This document shows positions 22,338 to 35,665 of a DNA stretch of 64,000 nt, one piece after another. This DNA is from Desmodus rotundus (lineage: Eukaryota; Chordata; Mammalia; Chiroptera; Phyllostomidae): assembly GCF_022682495.2 (NCBI RefSeq), contig NC_071396.1, positions 55,052,022 to 55,116,021 on the forward strand. Reading direction: 5' to 3'. The stretch's first letter is position 1; each line of letters starts with the position of its first letter. Position numbers and translations under genes: made by a program. The notes under the pieces were generated by a model. It worked only from the letters and a program-made list of their open reading frames with translations, searched no databases and had not been told where the DNA came from.

Positions 22338-22463
22338 TACAGGGTAGGGTAAAAGTAGGCTTATAGTTGTGAGTACACAAGACACAGTTTATTCTGTATT
22401 ATTTATTAATTATTATATTCTTTTCCATATGAACAACTGTAAACATATGTTAGCCTCACTGTA
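22338..22463 (+). mobile_element. Mariner-type MITE
   Basis: A 126-bp non-coding unit bounded by TA on both sides. The left end is cagggtagggtaaaagtagg followed by cttatagttgt. The right end, inverted, reads cagtgaggctaacatatgtt followed by tacagttgt. The inverted ends pair imperfectly but over about 30 bases, with an AT-rich core (ttatttattaattattat). TA target duplication and short length fit a Tc1/mariner non-autonomous element; similar elements are known from bat genomes. Confidence 0.75.
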
Positions 22464-22536
22464 TATTTATGATCTCAACTAGAATTTAATGAATAAATTA
22501 GTTATGCCTGAATATTGATTTTAAAAACATTTCCTC

Positions 22537-22546
22537 TTCCATCTTT
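22537..22546. repeat. Target-site duplication of the third L1, 3' side
   Basis: TTCCATCTTT recurs exactly at 24514-24523. Confidence 0.85.
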
Positions 22547-24513
22547 TAAAAATTATTTTATTGTTGTTCAATTACAGTTGTATACATCTTTCCCCCAGGC
22601 CAAACCCACGTCCCTCCTTTGCTTCCACACTCCCCCTTGGTTTTGTCCATGTGTCCTTTATACTAGTTCCTGAAAACGCTCTCTGCACTATCCCATCCCC
22701 ACTCCCCTCTGGCTATTGTTAGATTGTTCTTAATTTCAATGTCTTTGGTTATATTTTGTTTGCTTTTTTTCTCTTGTTGATTATGTTCCAGTTAAAGGTG
22801 AGATTATATGGTATTTGTCCCTCACCACATGGCTTATTTCACTTAGCATAGTGCTCTCCAGTTCTATCTTTGCTGTTGCAAAGGGTAGGAGCTCCTTCTT
22901 TCTCTCTGATGCATTGTATTCCATTGTGTACGTGTACCATAGTTTTTTGATCCACTCATTTACTGATGGGCACTTAGGTTGTTTCCAGCACTTGGCTATT
23001 GTAAACTGTGCTGCTATGAACATTGAGGTGCACTGGTTCTTTTGAATTGGTGTTTCAGGGCTCTTAGGATATAATCCAAGCAGTGGAATTGCTAGGCCAA
23101 AAGGCAATTCCATTTTTAGTTTTCTGAGGAAATTCCATATTGTTTTCCACAGTGGCCTCACCAGTCTGCATTCCCAGCAACAATGCACTAGGGTTCCCTT
23201 TTCTCCCCATCCTCTCCAACATTTGTTCGTGGATTTGTTTATGTTGGCCACTCTGACTGGTGTGAGATGGTACCTCATTGTGGTTTTAATTTGCATCTCT
23301 CTGATGGCTAGTGATGCTGAGCATCTTTTCATATGTCTCTGGGCCCTCTTGTGCCTTCCTTGGAGAAGTGCCTGTTCAAGTCCTTTGCCCATTTTTGAAT
23401 TGGGTTGTTTGTCTTCCTGGAGTGGAGTTGGGTGAGTTCTTTATATATTTTGGAGATCAGGCCCTTGTCTGAGGTATCATTGGCAAATATGTTTTCCCAT
23501 ACTGTTGGTTCTCTTTGTATTTTAGTGCTGTTTTCTCTAGCCACGCAGAAGCTTTTTATTTTGATGAGGTCCCATTTGTTTATTCTTTCCTTTATGTCCC
23601 TTGCTTTAGGGGACATGTCTGTGAGGATGTTGCTGCATGGAATGTCTGAGATTTTCCTGCCGATATTTTCCTATAAGACTTCTATGGTGTCATGTCTTAT
23701 ATTTAAGTCTGTTATCCATCTTGAATTTATTTTTGTGTATGGTGTAAATTGAGTTTCATTTTTTTGCATGTAGCTGTCCAGATCTCCCAACAGCATTTGT
23801 TGAAGAGGCTATGTTTACTCCTTTTTATGCTTCTTCCCCCTTTGTCAAATATTAATTGACCATAGAGACTTGGGTTTATTTCTGGGCTCTCTGTTCTGTT
23901 CCATTGGTCTATGTGCCTGTTTTTATGCCAGTAACCAGGCTGTTTTGATTACAGTGGCCTTGTAATACAGTTTGATATCAGGTATTGTGATCCCTCCTGC
24001 TTTGTTCTTCTTTCTCAAAATTGCTGCAGCTATTCGGGGTCATTTATGGTTCCATATAAATTTCTGAAATGTTCGTTCTATATCTGTGAAATATGTCATG
24101 GGTACTCTAATAGGGATTGCATTGAATCTATAAATTGCTTTGGGTAGTATAGCCATTTTGATGATGTTAATTCTTCCAATCCATGAGCATGGTACATGCT
24201 TCCATTTGTTTGTGCCTTCCTAAATTTCTTTCTTCAGTGTTGTGTAGTTTTCTGAGTACAGGTCTTTTACCTCCTTGGTTAGGTTTATTCCTAGGTACTT
24301 TATGTTTCTTGTTGCTATATCAAATGGGATTTTTTCCTGATTTCTGTTTCTGATATTCCATTGTTGGTATACAGGAATGCCTTTGATTTCTGAGTTGACT
24401 TTGTATCCAGCTGTTTTGCCAAATTCATTTATTAGGTCGAGTAGTTTTTTGGTGGAGTCTATAGGATTTTCTTTGTACACTATCATGTCATCTGCAAGCA
24501 ATGACAGTTCCTA
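22547..24513 (-). mobile_element. Third L1, 5' truncated
   Basis: Minus-strand L1 of the same young family, from the poly(A) end near 22547 to a truncation just upstream of the reverse-transcriptase active site. The first recognisable residues are LADDMIVYKENPIDSTKK near 24450-24500. Decayed ORF2 continues through frames ending at 24220, 23329 and 22781. The C-terminal cysteine motif is damaged ([18 protein letters not shown]: the second Cys is Trp). It ends [12 protein letters not shown] at 22781. A 10-bp duplication flanks it. Confidence 0.93.
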
Positions 24514-24523
24514 TTCCATCTTT
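24514..24523. repeat. Target-site duplication of the third L1, 5' side
   Basis: Exact second copy of TTCCATCTTT. Confidence 0.85.
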
Positions 24524-24950
24524 ATCATCAATTATTATGACATTGTTATTGATTTATTTTCACCATCCAATTTTTGTCTTACCTCCAGAATTCCTGTAAT
24601 GTTTTGTAAAATAGATTATAGCCACTGAACTTGTGAATATTAATGTTACTCTTTCATTAATACCACTTTAATTCCTTTCCCTAAATGTACAGACTGGGCT
24701 GTTTAGGCAGGGAGATGTGGGAGACCATACTGCCACATGAAGAGGTGAACTAGGTCATGTTTGAGCCTGATATCATTTAGTCTTCATGACAACCATGATA
24801 ATGAATTTATTTTTATATTTTACTTTAAAAACAAGAAAGTGATTAGGTCACATTCTCTAAGTCTACCTGGTTATAAATGGAGAAGCCAAAACAAATCCCA
24901 CATTTTTCTAAAATTAGCAATGATAAGCATGTACTCACAACAGAGGTAAG
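24524..24950. other. Unassigned sequence
   Basis: No gene or repeat recognised. Confidence 0.4.
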
Positions 24951-25140
24951 ATGCTTTGTATGAATTAACTTTGTTCTCACCACAAGATCTTCAAAAAACT
25001 GATGTTACTTTCTCAGTGTTATATTCTTAGAACTGGAAACTCAAAGGTGAAGTAGCTGCCTCATCTCATAGACCTGATAAGAAGTAGTAGGGATTTGAAC
25101 TCAGGCAGTCAGATCCCAAAGTCCCTGCCTTCAAACATTG
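24951..25140 (-). mobile_element. MIR SINE
   Basis: Antisense MIR order: 'atgaattaactttgttctcac', then 'aactggaaactcaaaggtga', 'gggatttgaactcaggcagt' (box-B-derived) and 'cagatcccaaagtccctgcc'. Confidence 0.8.
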
Positions 25141-26285
25141 TCAGATACTCACCCCAGTAGATAGTGAGAAATATATCTGGCCCTAAAACTAAACAGCATG
25201 TGGTTTCTGGTGGGTATAACTATTGTTGCTACAAATTGTGAGCAGGTTTTTGTTTGTTTGTTTGTTTTTTAATGTGGAGTAGTATTCATGAGATAGAAAA
25301 GGAGGAAGACCAATTTGTGAGGGAAGATTATGAGGTCAGGATGTGAGGAGTGGGAAGAGGCTGTGTGATAGACAGTAATAATGTTGGATAGGAAGTTGGA
25401 TAGCTGAAACCGAGAGGAAGGGAGAAGTGTCCTTAGGAATGAAGCCAAGGTCTTAAGTGGTAAAACCTAGGAAAAGAGGAGAAAGTAAGAAAAAAACATT
25501 CAGGAGCAAGCTTTAAAGATAGTCTACGTACAAATCCCTGGGAGAGTAGACTGAACGAGAAATCCCTCTGGGCCCTTTACAGGGCCCAGATTTCCCCATG
25601 ATTAATGAAAAAGGAAGGAAGGGAGAAGGGGAAGGGGAGGAAGAAAGGAGAGAAGAGAGAGTTGGCCAAATGTGTCCCACTGTTCTAACATTTACTTTCT
25701 TGGTCACATTTTCACCTTGTATTAATTTAGCACAATAATCATTTAAAACAAGTGAGAACAAAGGGTGCAGTACAAAAATCTACTTTATCATAGTATAGAT
25801 CTGGAAACAGACTTTTCCCTTAGTCTTGGTTAAGTGACTATTTTCAAATCTTGACTTTTTTTCACTTCCAGAAAAATTAACCCAGAAAACAGAAGTTTCA
25901 TACATCTCTGCAGTCTTCTCTACTTTCCTGTAAATATCAAGTATTTTAGAACTGTTAAATTATAAATGAGCACTTTTGATGTTTTCATGGTAAAATAACA
26001 TGTTCATTAAGCTTTTTTAATGTTTGTGGTACTACTGCTAATTTTCTGCAAACTGAGAAAGAGTTGAAGGGTTTGGTTAGTAATAAGATCCTATTTGTCA
26101 AATAGTTTTTCTTGTGATGTATCCAAGGGTAGTACAGAATGAAGATGAGTTAAAAGGTACCAGTATGAAGAATAAACACAAATTTCAACACCAGATCTCC
26201 AAATAATGGACCGAGTGACCTCAGACTTTTACGCTTGAGCAGCCCTGGAAAACTGGTTGCAGTAAAGAATTTTAGCAGATTGTAT
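25141..26285. other. Unassigned sequence with simple tracts
   Basis: Contains a short (TTTG)n run near 25248-25270 and a purine-rich ggaa tract near 25609-25660. No gene, RNA or interspersed repeat recognised. Confidence 0.45.
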
Positions 26286-26490
26286 TTCTTATGCACTTAC
26301 ATGTGCCAAGTCTGTACATACCCTTTTCCACATATTATTTTACTTCAGTCTCTTGCCATTCCTGTAGGATTGAAATTATTATTCCCACTTTAAATATGAG
26401 ACAACTGAGGCTCAGAGCATTGGAGTTGTTTTCCTGAAGTGAGAGCTAATAACTGGTAGAGAGAGAATTGTGATCCAGAATATTTATTTT
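26286..26490 (-). mobile_element. MIR SINE
   Basis: Antisense MIR: 'ttattattcccactttaaat', 'gagacaactgaggctcagag', 'gtgagagctaataactggta' and 'gagaattgtgatccagaata' in the right order. Confidence 0.85.
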
Positions 26491-27765
26491 TAAAGCATGT
26501 GCTGTTTCTAATGAATCATTCAGAAAGAGGTGGAATATATAAAACTGCTTTGTGAGCTGCCAAAAGCTGTACAAATACAGGTTTGTGATTACAATAAATT
26601 GTGTTAACCAAAGCCTATAAAGTTAATGCTATCTTTACCTCCCTGCTATAATAATAGAAGCGTAATAGAATTTTGGAGTAAAATCAACTATAGACACCAG
26701 CTCAGCAAACAGATCCTTTTTTTATCCTGGATTCTGGGTATGTTTTTTACCATAACCCACTGAGACACTTCCCCCCTTGTCAACTAATAGGTTTTTGATG
26801 AGACCATTTTAGATCCATCTAGAAAGTGTATTATAAATTTTAATTTGCTCTACTTATTTAATGAAAGTTATTGTGACTAATCCTCATTTTCTTGCAAATA
26901 TAAAAAAAGGATTTCCATTTAATTAAAATTGATGACCTTCACACTGATGAAGATTTTTGAGTTCAGAGAGTGAAAGTTAAGATTTAGCGCATAAGGGATG
27001 CCCAGCACAAATGTGATACATTGGAAGAAGCCCTCTTTGGCACATAGGATGCCAGTTTCCTTTGCAAGTTTTAATTCTCTCATCCCCAAAAGCAGTGAAG
27101 AGAAATTACACTTTGCTAACAGAATATGGGACTCTTTGTAGCAAGTGATGCTGCTTTGTTGTGAGTCTCCATGTCTCATTTATGTGGAAACATTGCATTT
27201 TACTTAGTTTGAAAACTCTCCCCTAATATGAATGGGTAACAGAGGAAGGGAAATGGCATTTAAATACCATAAAAGCCACCCTTAATATGGTGTCATTTTG
27301 TGCACAGTCAAGCTTTGGATATTAATGGGAAAATTAAATTAAGGGCTTTAACATAAAACCAGAAGATTAGGCAAAATGCAAAAAAAAAAAAAAAACCATG
27401 TTACTGTGCATGTCTATTGAGTATACTCTTCAAGTAAAACCTTCCTAGCATCCTTTAAGCTGTATGTATAATTTATTAGCAAAACAAAAGCAAAGTCCCC
27501 TCCATGCTAAACTGCAGAAATTACTTTTCCTTAAAGTCAATGGATCTAGTAAGATGTTTAAAAAATAGATGAGATTCAAGGATAAGTGCATTTAAGCCTA
27601 TCTTTTAATCTTGATCAAATTTCACATGACAGATATTGTGAACATTAAAAGGCAAACACATCGGAGTGGCCACCATTTCTTCCTAAAACAACAGGTTGTC
27701 TGGTTGGGCAGATTGAAGCTCCATCAACAGTCTGTGTTCCCATCCAATATTGTTACTTTATTCCT
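26491..27765. other. Unassigned sequence
   Basis: About 1.3 kb with no gene or repeat recognised. The stretch 27230-27380 is repeat-free with ordered AT-rich words ('ttaaataccataaaagccac') and is a weak candidate for a conserved element. A run of 17 A lies at about 27380-27396. Confidence 0.4.
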
Positions 27766-27784
27766 AAAGAAATACTCTTTCTGG
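27766..27784. repeat. Target-site duplication of Ves SINE, 5' side
   Basis: AAAGAAATACTCTTTCTGG matches 27974-27992 at 18 of 19 positions. Confidence 0.9.
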
Positions 27785-27973
27785 CCCTGGCCAGTGTGCT
27801 CAGGTGCCTGGAGCATCGTCACGTACACCAAAATATGCAGGTTCGATCCTCGGTTGGGGTGCGTATAGGAGGCAACCAATCAAAGTTTCTCTCTCACATC
27901 AATGTTTCTCTCTCACTCTCCCTTCCTCTCTCTTCCAAAATCAATACATATTTTCTTTAATTTTTTTAAAAAG
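27785..27973 (+). mobile_element. Ves SINE (bat tRNA-derived)
   Basis: tRNA-like head (ccctggccagtgtgctcagg) with the box-B region caggttcgatcctcggttgg, then 'aggaggcaaccaatcaaag', 'catcaatgtttctctctcac' and a pyrimidine/A-rich tail. Ves SINEs are Pol III transcribed and moved by L1. Head wording differs from the copies at 31.4, 43.0 and 49.2 kb, so it is another subfamily. The long duplication suggests moderate age. Confidence 0.93.
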
Positions 27974-27992
27974 AAAGAAATGCTCTTTCTGG
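27974..27992. repeat. Target-site duplication of Ves SINE, 3' side
   Basis: AAAGAAATGCTCTTTCTGG, one mismatch to the 5' copy. Confidence 0.9.
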
Positions 27993-28924
27993 AAGTGGGA
28001 GGTGAGGAGAAATAGCCACAATGTGAAATCATAGACCATATTCCCTAAGAACTTTATTCACTTGGCCCTTAGGTAAGTTGAAAATGAAAAAAAAATGATT
28101 AGGTTGTCTGTGGAACACAGGGAGAATGGTTAGGAATGGTCTGTTGAAGAAACATTCTTTCTGTTAAATCATGAAATACTGCTTTAAGCAGACTGTCTGT
28201 AGAAATCACCTGGGATGAGTAGATGATTTATTGCTCCAGAGGAAAGAAGAGGAAAAGGGGCAGTTTCTTTTCTCACTTGTCTGTCGGTAACAGTATTTAA
28301 GAGTCATTCTCATGGAACGAATTGTGCAATTTGACCAGGACAGTGAAGGGTGGGCTGACCAAAGTCTGAGTGGGTTTATTCACACAAGTGTAAGGAGAGA
28401 AAGGGAGGGCCTGCATTGAGCAAGTCTTATTGAAAAAGAATTTGTTTTTGAAAGGACAGCTGAGATGATGCCTCCTTGGGGCTGTGCAGACTTAGCAAAT
28501 GCTAAGGCTGCTAACACTTAGGGAGCTGGGCAGAGGGACCTGACAAGCCCACCACAGTATCCAGGCTGCTTTTGATCTTCCAGAACTCATCAGGCTTTGC
28601 AGCTGTTCTTTCTCAAAAGCACTTGGAGAGACAGGAGAAGAATAATTAATTTACCTTGAGCACACATGTGAGGTTCAGAAAGCAATGGCCAAAAGCAAGG
28701 CTGAGGAGTTGGTAGCTGTCCCGTTCCACCCCAGCAGCCCCTATCAGAGCTCTGTGAGACAGAGGTGGGGATGCAAGTAGAAAATACGCAAGGGATGACA
28801 CTGTGCGTGCTCAATATGTATGTGAAAAGAACTCCCTCAGTTGCTATCAAGGCCCTAGTTCATGTTCACATGGCTCTGAATCTAGCCACTTCCTAGAGGA
28901 CCAAATAAGGAATGTGTAATCATT
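27993..28924. other. Unassigned sequence
   Basis: No gene or repeat recognised in about 0.9 kb. Confidence 0.45.
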
Positions 28925-29260
28925 TCATTGAAAAACAAACCATTTACTTAAGGTCTATTACATGCCCAGCACTGTGCTAGGCATTGGAGACCCAGTAATA
29001 AAGTTCCCACCCTTGATAAGCATACTTTTGTGGGATATGCAAGGCATTAAACAATTACATCTATGTGTATATCTAAGCACAAAATATGATATGGCCTTTG
29101 AAAAAAAAAGTGTAGGCAGCAATGATTGATTCTAGCAAGGATACCTGATCTGGCAGAGGAAGGTTCATTTTAGCTGAGACCCAAAACTAGGCAGACTTAA
29201 CAAGGTGTAGAATGTAGGGAATGGTCCAGGAAATACAAAAAGCCATGAGTAAGGCGTTTA
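28925..29260 (-). mobile_element. L2 LINE 3' part
   Basis: Antisense L2: 'tacatgcccagcactgtgct' near 28960, 'aggcattggagacccagtaa' near 28979, then 'ttttagctgagacccaaaac' near 29169 and 'ggaatggtccaggaaataca' near 29219. Confidence 0.78.
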
Positions 29261-31372
29261 TTTCTTGCTGCTCCCTTGAGTGTTCCCTCTTTTCCTCAGC
29301 AGTGTTTCTTTAAATTTTTAGCACATCCCTGGGTATTTGCTTTTCCTGTGTAAATTTGCTAACTTTTTTTTTGAATAAAACCCATTCTCTTTTGTTTATT
29401 TCCCATCCATGTGACAGAATAATCCATAGGACTTTGTGGTTCAATCATATCTCTACATTTTTTATTTCATTTTTATCATGGTTTACTAGAATAGTGAAAG
29501 AATGGTAAATGTAGGTTGCACAGCCTTTATTCTCTTGTTACAGGAAAGAAAACATCTAGGAACAAACAACATTTTCTTAGAATCACCCTGCTACTATTCA
29601 GAATGCACGTGGCTACATGCCCTGTGCTCACTGTTCTTGGAATATGAGGAGCTTAATCAGCCTTTGTCAGTTGCCCTATCCTATTCAATCAATTACACCT
29701 TAACAAAACAACATGAAATTCTAAAGGCAAATAAAGAAGAGAGAGAAATCCAACAAACTTCTTTTCCCCCATTTTTCTTCTACTCTTGAAGCTTATTTTA
29801 TTTGGACCTCAGTTACACCAATTTTTATTTTTAATTGCTTTGTCGAAGAGAGTCATTTTTTTTTCATGGTCCAGCTGACAAATCTTCACAGTATGTTGGG
29901 TTTTGCAAAGTTGTAAATGGCTCATTTATTTTACATTTATTTTCCTGCCAGGCTTGAGGGGGCTGTCTGAGTACCTTTGGCATGAACTTTTAGTACCTTT
30001 TCACTACAGCATTTGCACTCTTCAGCGATGTTGACTGCATCAGAAAGCCCACAAGTCATATACACTGGACAATTTTGGCAGTTGATTTTATCTTCACTCA
30101 GGACATCCTGCCACTCAGGACATCCAGAGGTGCCCCTCCTAGCCCTCTTTCGGAACTGAGGAGCTCCCCAACTGCTGAGAACGTGAGAACACTGGTGGCT
30201 CTAAGCACTTCCGCAGAGCCCATTTGGGCGATGCTCTCAGCCAAAGAGCTTCATCAAGGCCCAAGGTCAAGCCCCGCCCCTTGCCGTCTTGGGTCAGGAT
30301 ACAGCCTACCCTGATCAACACAAGGTTGTGAAAGCTGGGCCCCTTGCCTCAAAGGGAGCCACTTGGAAATCCCATCCCATTTCTGGGAGACTGACATTTC
30401 TGAGGCCTTTCTTTGAGACAAATTCATAGGAAAATACTATTTCCTATGTTTTCCTCAAATATGTACATCTTGAGAGCATTCCTCAAAGAACTTCTGTTTT
30501 AATGCAGATTTTACTAGTAGTTAGGTATAGTAAAGTCAGCAACCAGGAGATGGTTGCCAAGTGAAGAAACAGTACAGTTCTTAAGAGAAGGGGGCATACC
30601 ACACCCTAGGGCTACACTGGGAAGCACCAGGGTCAGGAGGTAAAGGGAGAGGGAGAGAGAGGCACTGAGAGTAGAAGCCCTGAGTGTGATTTCCAAGGGA
30701 GGATCAAATGTACGTGCATGTGTTTAGGATTTGGCTGGTTAGTGATCACTTCAGAGGGCTCTGGGAGCAGAGGGATTGCTCTTCTGGTCTGGTACCTGGC
30801 CTTGGTTTGGTTAGGATGGGTGGTTGTGGATGTGGATTCCACATTGTTTGGTTTGCATTTGAAAAGCACCCTTGTGGGCAGGTTGTTCAGGGTCTCAAGG
30901 AATTGGGCAGTCCAGTGGCAGCAAGGCTAATGTCAAAGCATTCACATATAGGAAATAAAAGACATGGTTAATGCCACTTCCTACACAGAAGTTTTCCTTT
31001 CAGAGTGTGTCTCCCTGGGAGCCAGACCAAAGATGCCTTCTGTCTCAGTACCCTACCCAGAATGCATAGTCTTCTGGGCTCAGAGTCCTCCAAAGGTTGT
31101 ACTGGTAAATGTTTAATAACCAGTTTTTCCAAGGGGGGCAAACTCCTCATCTGTGGAAAGTCAGTTTCCATGGTGTAGTACTCCCATCGCGGCTGATTTC
31201 AAGTTGTCAATGTAATGTCACTAAAAGAGTAGTTGGGAAAAGATACTCCCGGACAGCTCTGGGGAATTGGTGTAGCTGGGCCCACCATGGCCCTGGCTCC
31301 TCCTTTGGAAGAATAAATGCCTTTTTGTAAAACCTATTTGCTAACTAGAGTATTGAAAAAAAAATGCTACAG
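29261..31372. other. Unassigned sequence
   Basis: Two kilobases in which I recognise no repeat family, RNA or gene. Short frames (for example 29502-29789 plus) show no motif, no start context and no splice pattern that would support coding. The part 30070-30330 is GC-richer than its surroundings. Confidence 0.45.
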
Positions 31373-31580
31373 CCCTGGCTGATGTGGCTCAGTGGACTGA
31401 GCATTGGCCTGCAAATCAAGAGGTTGCTGGTTCGATTCCCAGTCAGGGCACATGCCTGGGTTGTGGGCCAGGTCCCCAGTAGGGAGCACACAAGAGGCAA
31501 CAACTCATTGATGTTTCTCTCCCTCTCTTTCTCCTACACCTCCCCTTTATCTAAAAATAAATTAAATCTTTTTTAAACAA
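31373..31580 (+). mobile_element. Ves SINE
   Basis: Complete Ves: ccctggctgatgtggctcag, gttgctggttcgattcccag (box B), gtcagggcacatgcctgggt, gtgggccaggtccccagtag, gaggcaacaactcattgatg, 'tctccctctctttctcc', and an A-rich tail 'ctaaaaataaattaaatc'. I could not define a convincing duplication. Confidence 0.93.
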
Positions 31581-31837
31581 CTAAAAACTTTTTTTAAAAA
31601 TTACATAACTAGAATTTAATCAGTGTGTCAGCCCTGTTAATCCTTTTCCCAACATTTCCCTCATGTTATAGGTTTGGAAACTTATTTTATCCCAGCTCCC
31701 ACAGGATGGGAAATGTAATCAACTGGCAATAATGATCCAGTCTCCCAGAGTCTTGTTAATGCTTCCTTAGGACATTTCATGGTGTCCTGTGTGGTGATTT
31801 TGACCTGCTCAAGTACTCGGTGGCTCCTGGAGGGTAA
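31581..31837. other. Unassigned sequence
   Basis: No family recognised. Confidence 0.4.
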
Positions 31838-32428
31838 CAGCAAGATGGCAGAATAAGTCCTGGACTCTCCTTTCACCCACAAACACACTGATTCAACAGT
31901 ACACAGAAAAATTCCCTCAGCAAGAAATCCAGAAGCTAGTTGAGAGGCTGCTACCCCGTAGACAGGTGTGAAACCAAACTCACAGACACCAGTAGGAAAA
32001 GTCAAGACACCTTCCTCCCAGGACCCCCACCTCTGGTACAGTGCCAGTGATCAGGAGGAAACCCCAGCTCCCAGCTGCCCACTAGGGGAAGAGTTGCACA
32101 GCATGTCCAATGCCCCGACTTTTCCGCGACCTTGTTGGAGGATAAGCTTCTATTTTGTGAGTCATGTAGAGCTTATTGGACCTGGTGTGCTCTAGCTGCC
32201 CAGGAGAAAACAAAGATGGTGCCATAGGTGGGCAATCTTCACACCTGGCTTAGAGCAGAGTGAGGGCATGGAAAACCCCAGCTCCCAGCCTCTTCCTGCA
32301 GAGGGAAAGAGGTGGACAAAGCAATCAGTGATATAACTTGTGTGAGCGCTGCCTGAGGAACCAGCTTCAGTCTCCATTGTCTCTGAGCCCAGATGAGACC
32401 TGGGATACTCCAAATGTCTGGGGGTATT
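31838..32428 (+). mobile_element. Orphan 5' UTR of an older L1
   Basis: It starts at the L1 5' signature agcaagatggcagaataagt, followed by 'cacccacaaacacactgatt' and 'caagaaatccagaagctagt', as in eutherian L1M/L1MA 5' UTRs. About 590 bases are present, then the element stops before ORF1. The young bat L1 at 13.7 kb has a different 5' UTR. Most L1 copies keep the 3' end, so a 5'-only remnant is unusual. Confidence 0.75.
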
Positions 32429-32443
32429 AAGAATAGAGTTGTC
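32429..32443. repeat. Duplication flanking a micro L1 insertion, 5' side
   Basis: AAGAATAGAGTTGTC matches 32542-32556 at 14 of 15 positions. Confidence 0.8.
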
Positions 32444-32541
32444 TATTAAAATAAGGATTTATTTCTGGACTCCCAATTCTATTTCATTGATATATATGTC
32501 TGTTCCTCAATAAAGATGTTTAAAAATCAAAAAAAAAAAAA
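32444..32541 (+). mobile_element. 98-bp twin-primed (5'-inverted) L1 insertion
   Basis: The first half (ataaggatttatttctggac to ttgatatatatgtctgttc) is antisense L1 ORF2. The second half (ctcaataaagatgtttaaaa followed by a poly(A) run) is a sense 3' end with an AATAAA signal. An inverted 5' piece joined to a sense 3' end, with a duplication around both, is the signature of twin priming. The sense part is too short to name the subfamily. Confidence 0.72.
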
Positions 32542-32589
32542 AAGAACAGAGTTGTCATCAGGGCCATACAACCCCTGAAATGGGTGGGA

Positions 32590-32925
32590 GAATCCTTCCT
32601 GGCCTCTTCTTACCTTCTGGTGATTCCTGGCAATCTCTGCCATTCCTTGGCTTGTGAATGCATCATTCTAATCTTCTGTATTCACATGGTGTTCTCTCCA
32701 TGTGCTCTCACATTGTCTTTCCTCTGTGCGTATCCATCTCTGGGTCCATATTTCTCTTTCTTATAAGGGTCAGTCATATCAGAGTACGGTCTACTCTGCT
32801 GACCTCATTTGAGCTTGATTACCTCTGTAAAGACCTCATGTCAAAAGAGGTCACCTTCTGAGTTACTGGGAGGTTATGACTTTGGCATGATCTATTTGGG
32901 GGAGACAAAATTCAACCTATAAGCA
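32590..32925 (+). mobile_element. Ancient mammalian repeat, probably LTR-derived
   Basis: The order 'ccattccttggcttgtgaat', 'ctttcttataagggtcagtc', 'gacctcatttgagcttgatt', 'acctctgtaaagacctcatg', 'ttctgagttactgggaggtt' and 'gggggagacaaaattcaacc' is that of a common mammalian repeat, also seen at 43.7-44.1 kb. The family label is not assigned by eye. Confidence 0.6.
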
Positions 32926-32929
32926 CCAC

Positions 32930-33080
32930 TATAAAAATTAATGGTGAATACTCATAACAAACAAGAAAGATGAAAGAACCTAAACCAAGTCACTTTGCAA
33001 TCAAATTCCTTGAAACCAGTGAAAAAATCTTAAAATCAGCCAATGCAAATAAATACACAAATTACATACAGAGGAACATC
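32930..33080 (+). mobile_element. Old L1 ORF1 fragment
   Basis: The string 'ttgaaaccagtgaaaaaatcttaaaatcag' with 'acacaaattacatacagagg' matches the conserved nucleotide wording of old L1 ORF1 ('accagtgataaaga...atcttaaaagcagcc...cattacatacagaggaac'). It is short and decayed. Confidence 0.55.
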
Positions 33081-33324
33081 GATTCCTTCATTCTTCTTGT
33101 GCTTGGGTTTTGGTGAGTTTTTTAGATCTGTAGGTTTATAGTTGTCATCAACTTTGCAAATTTTTCAGCCTGTTTTTCAAGCATATGTTTCTTTTTGCCT
33201 TCTCTTTTCTCCTTTGGGAGAATAATCCCAAATGTTTACACAGTAAGGTGTATGTCCCGCAGATCACTGTTACTTTTCATTTTTTCTCTCTTTTATTCTG
33301 AATAATTTCTATTGCTGTGTCTTC
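33081..33324 (-). mobile_element. Old L1M fragment, part 1
   Basis: Antisense L1M wording: 'tagatctgtaggtttatagt', 'ttctattgctgtgtcttcaa', 'gttcactaatc'. It continues beyond the NAMPT retrocopy at 35509. Confidence 0.7.
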
Positions 33325-33337
33325 AAGTTCACTAATC
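33325..33337. repeat. Target-site duplication of NAMPT retrocopy, 3' side
   Basis: AAGTTCACTAATC matches 35496-35508 (AAGTTCACTCATC) at 12 of 13 positions. It lies within the L1M fragment. Confidence 0.85.
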
Positions 33338-35495
<2,158 letters not shown>

Positions 35496-35508
35496 AAGTT
35501 CACTCATC
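35496..35508. repeat. Target-site duplication of NAMPT retrocopy, 5' side
   Basis: AAGTTCACTCATC, one mismatch to the 3' copy. Confidence 0.85.
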
Positions 35509-35665
35509 CATTGTTCTGAAATGCTATGTCTCTTCTGCTGTTCACCCTCTTTAGTGAATTTTTAAATTGAGGATAGGGTCATCTTCATCTCTCTAAATTT
35601 GTTTTGGGTCTCTCTTACACCTCTCATAGCTCTACTTACCATATTCAATTTCCTTTCCCAGTGTG
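35509..35665 (-). mobile_element. Old L1M fragment, part 2
   Basis: Antisense L1M continues: 'cttctgctgttcaccctctt', 'catcttcatctctctaaatt', 'tttgggtctctct', 'atagctctacttaccatatt'. With part 1 it forms one L1M fragment split by the retrocopy. Confidence 0.65.

Noticed and set aside
31373..31450. tRNA gene
   Set aside because: The box-A and box-B-like words belong to the tRNA-derived head of a Ves SINE; no cloverleaf with an anticodon stem.
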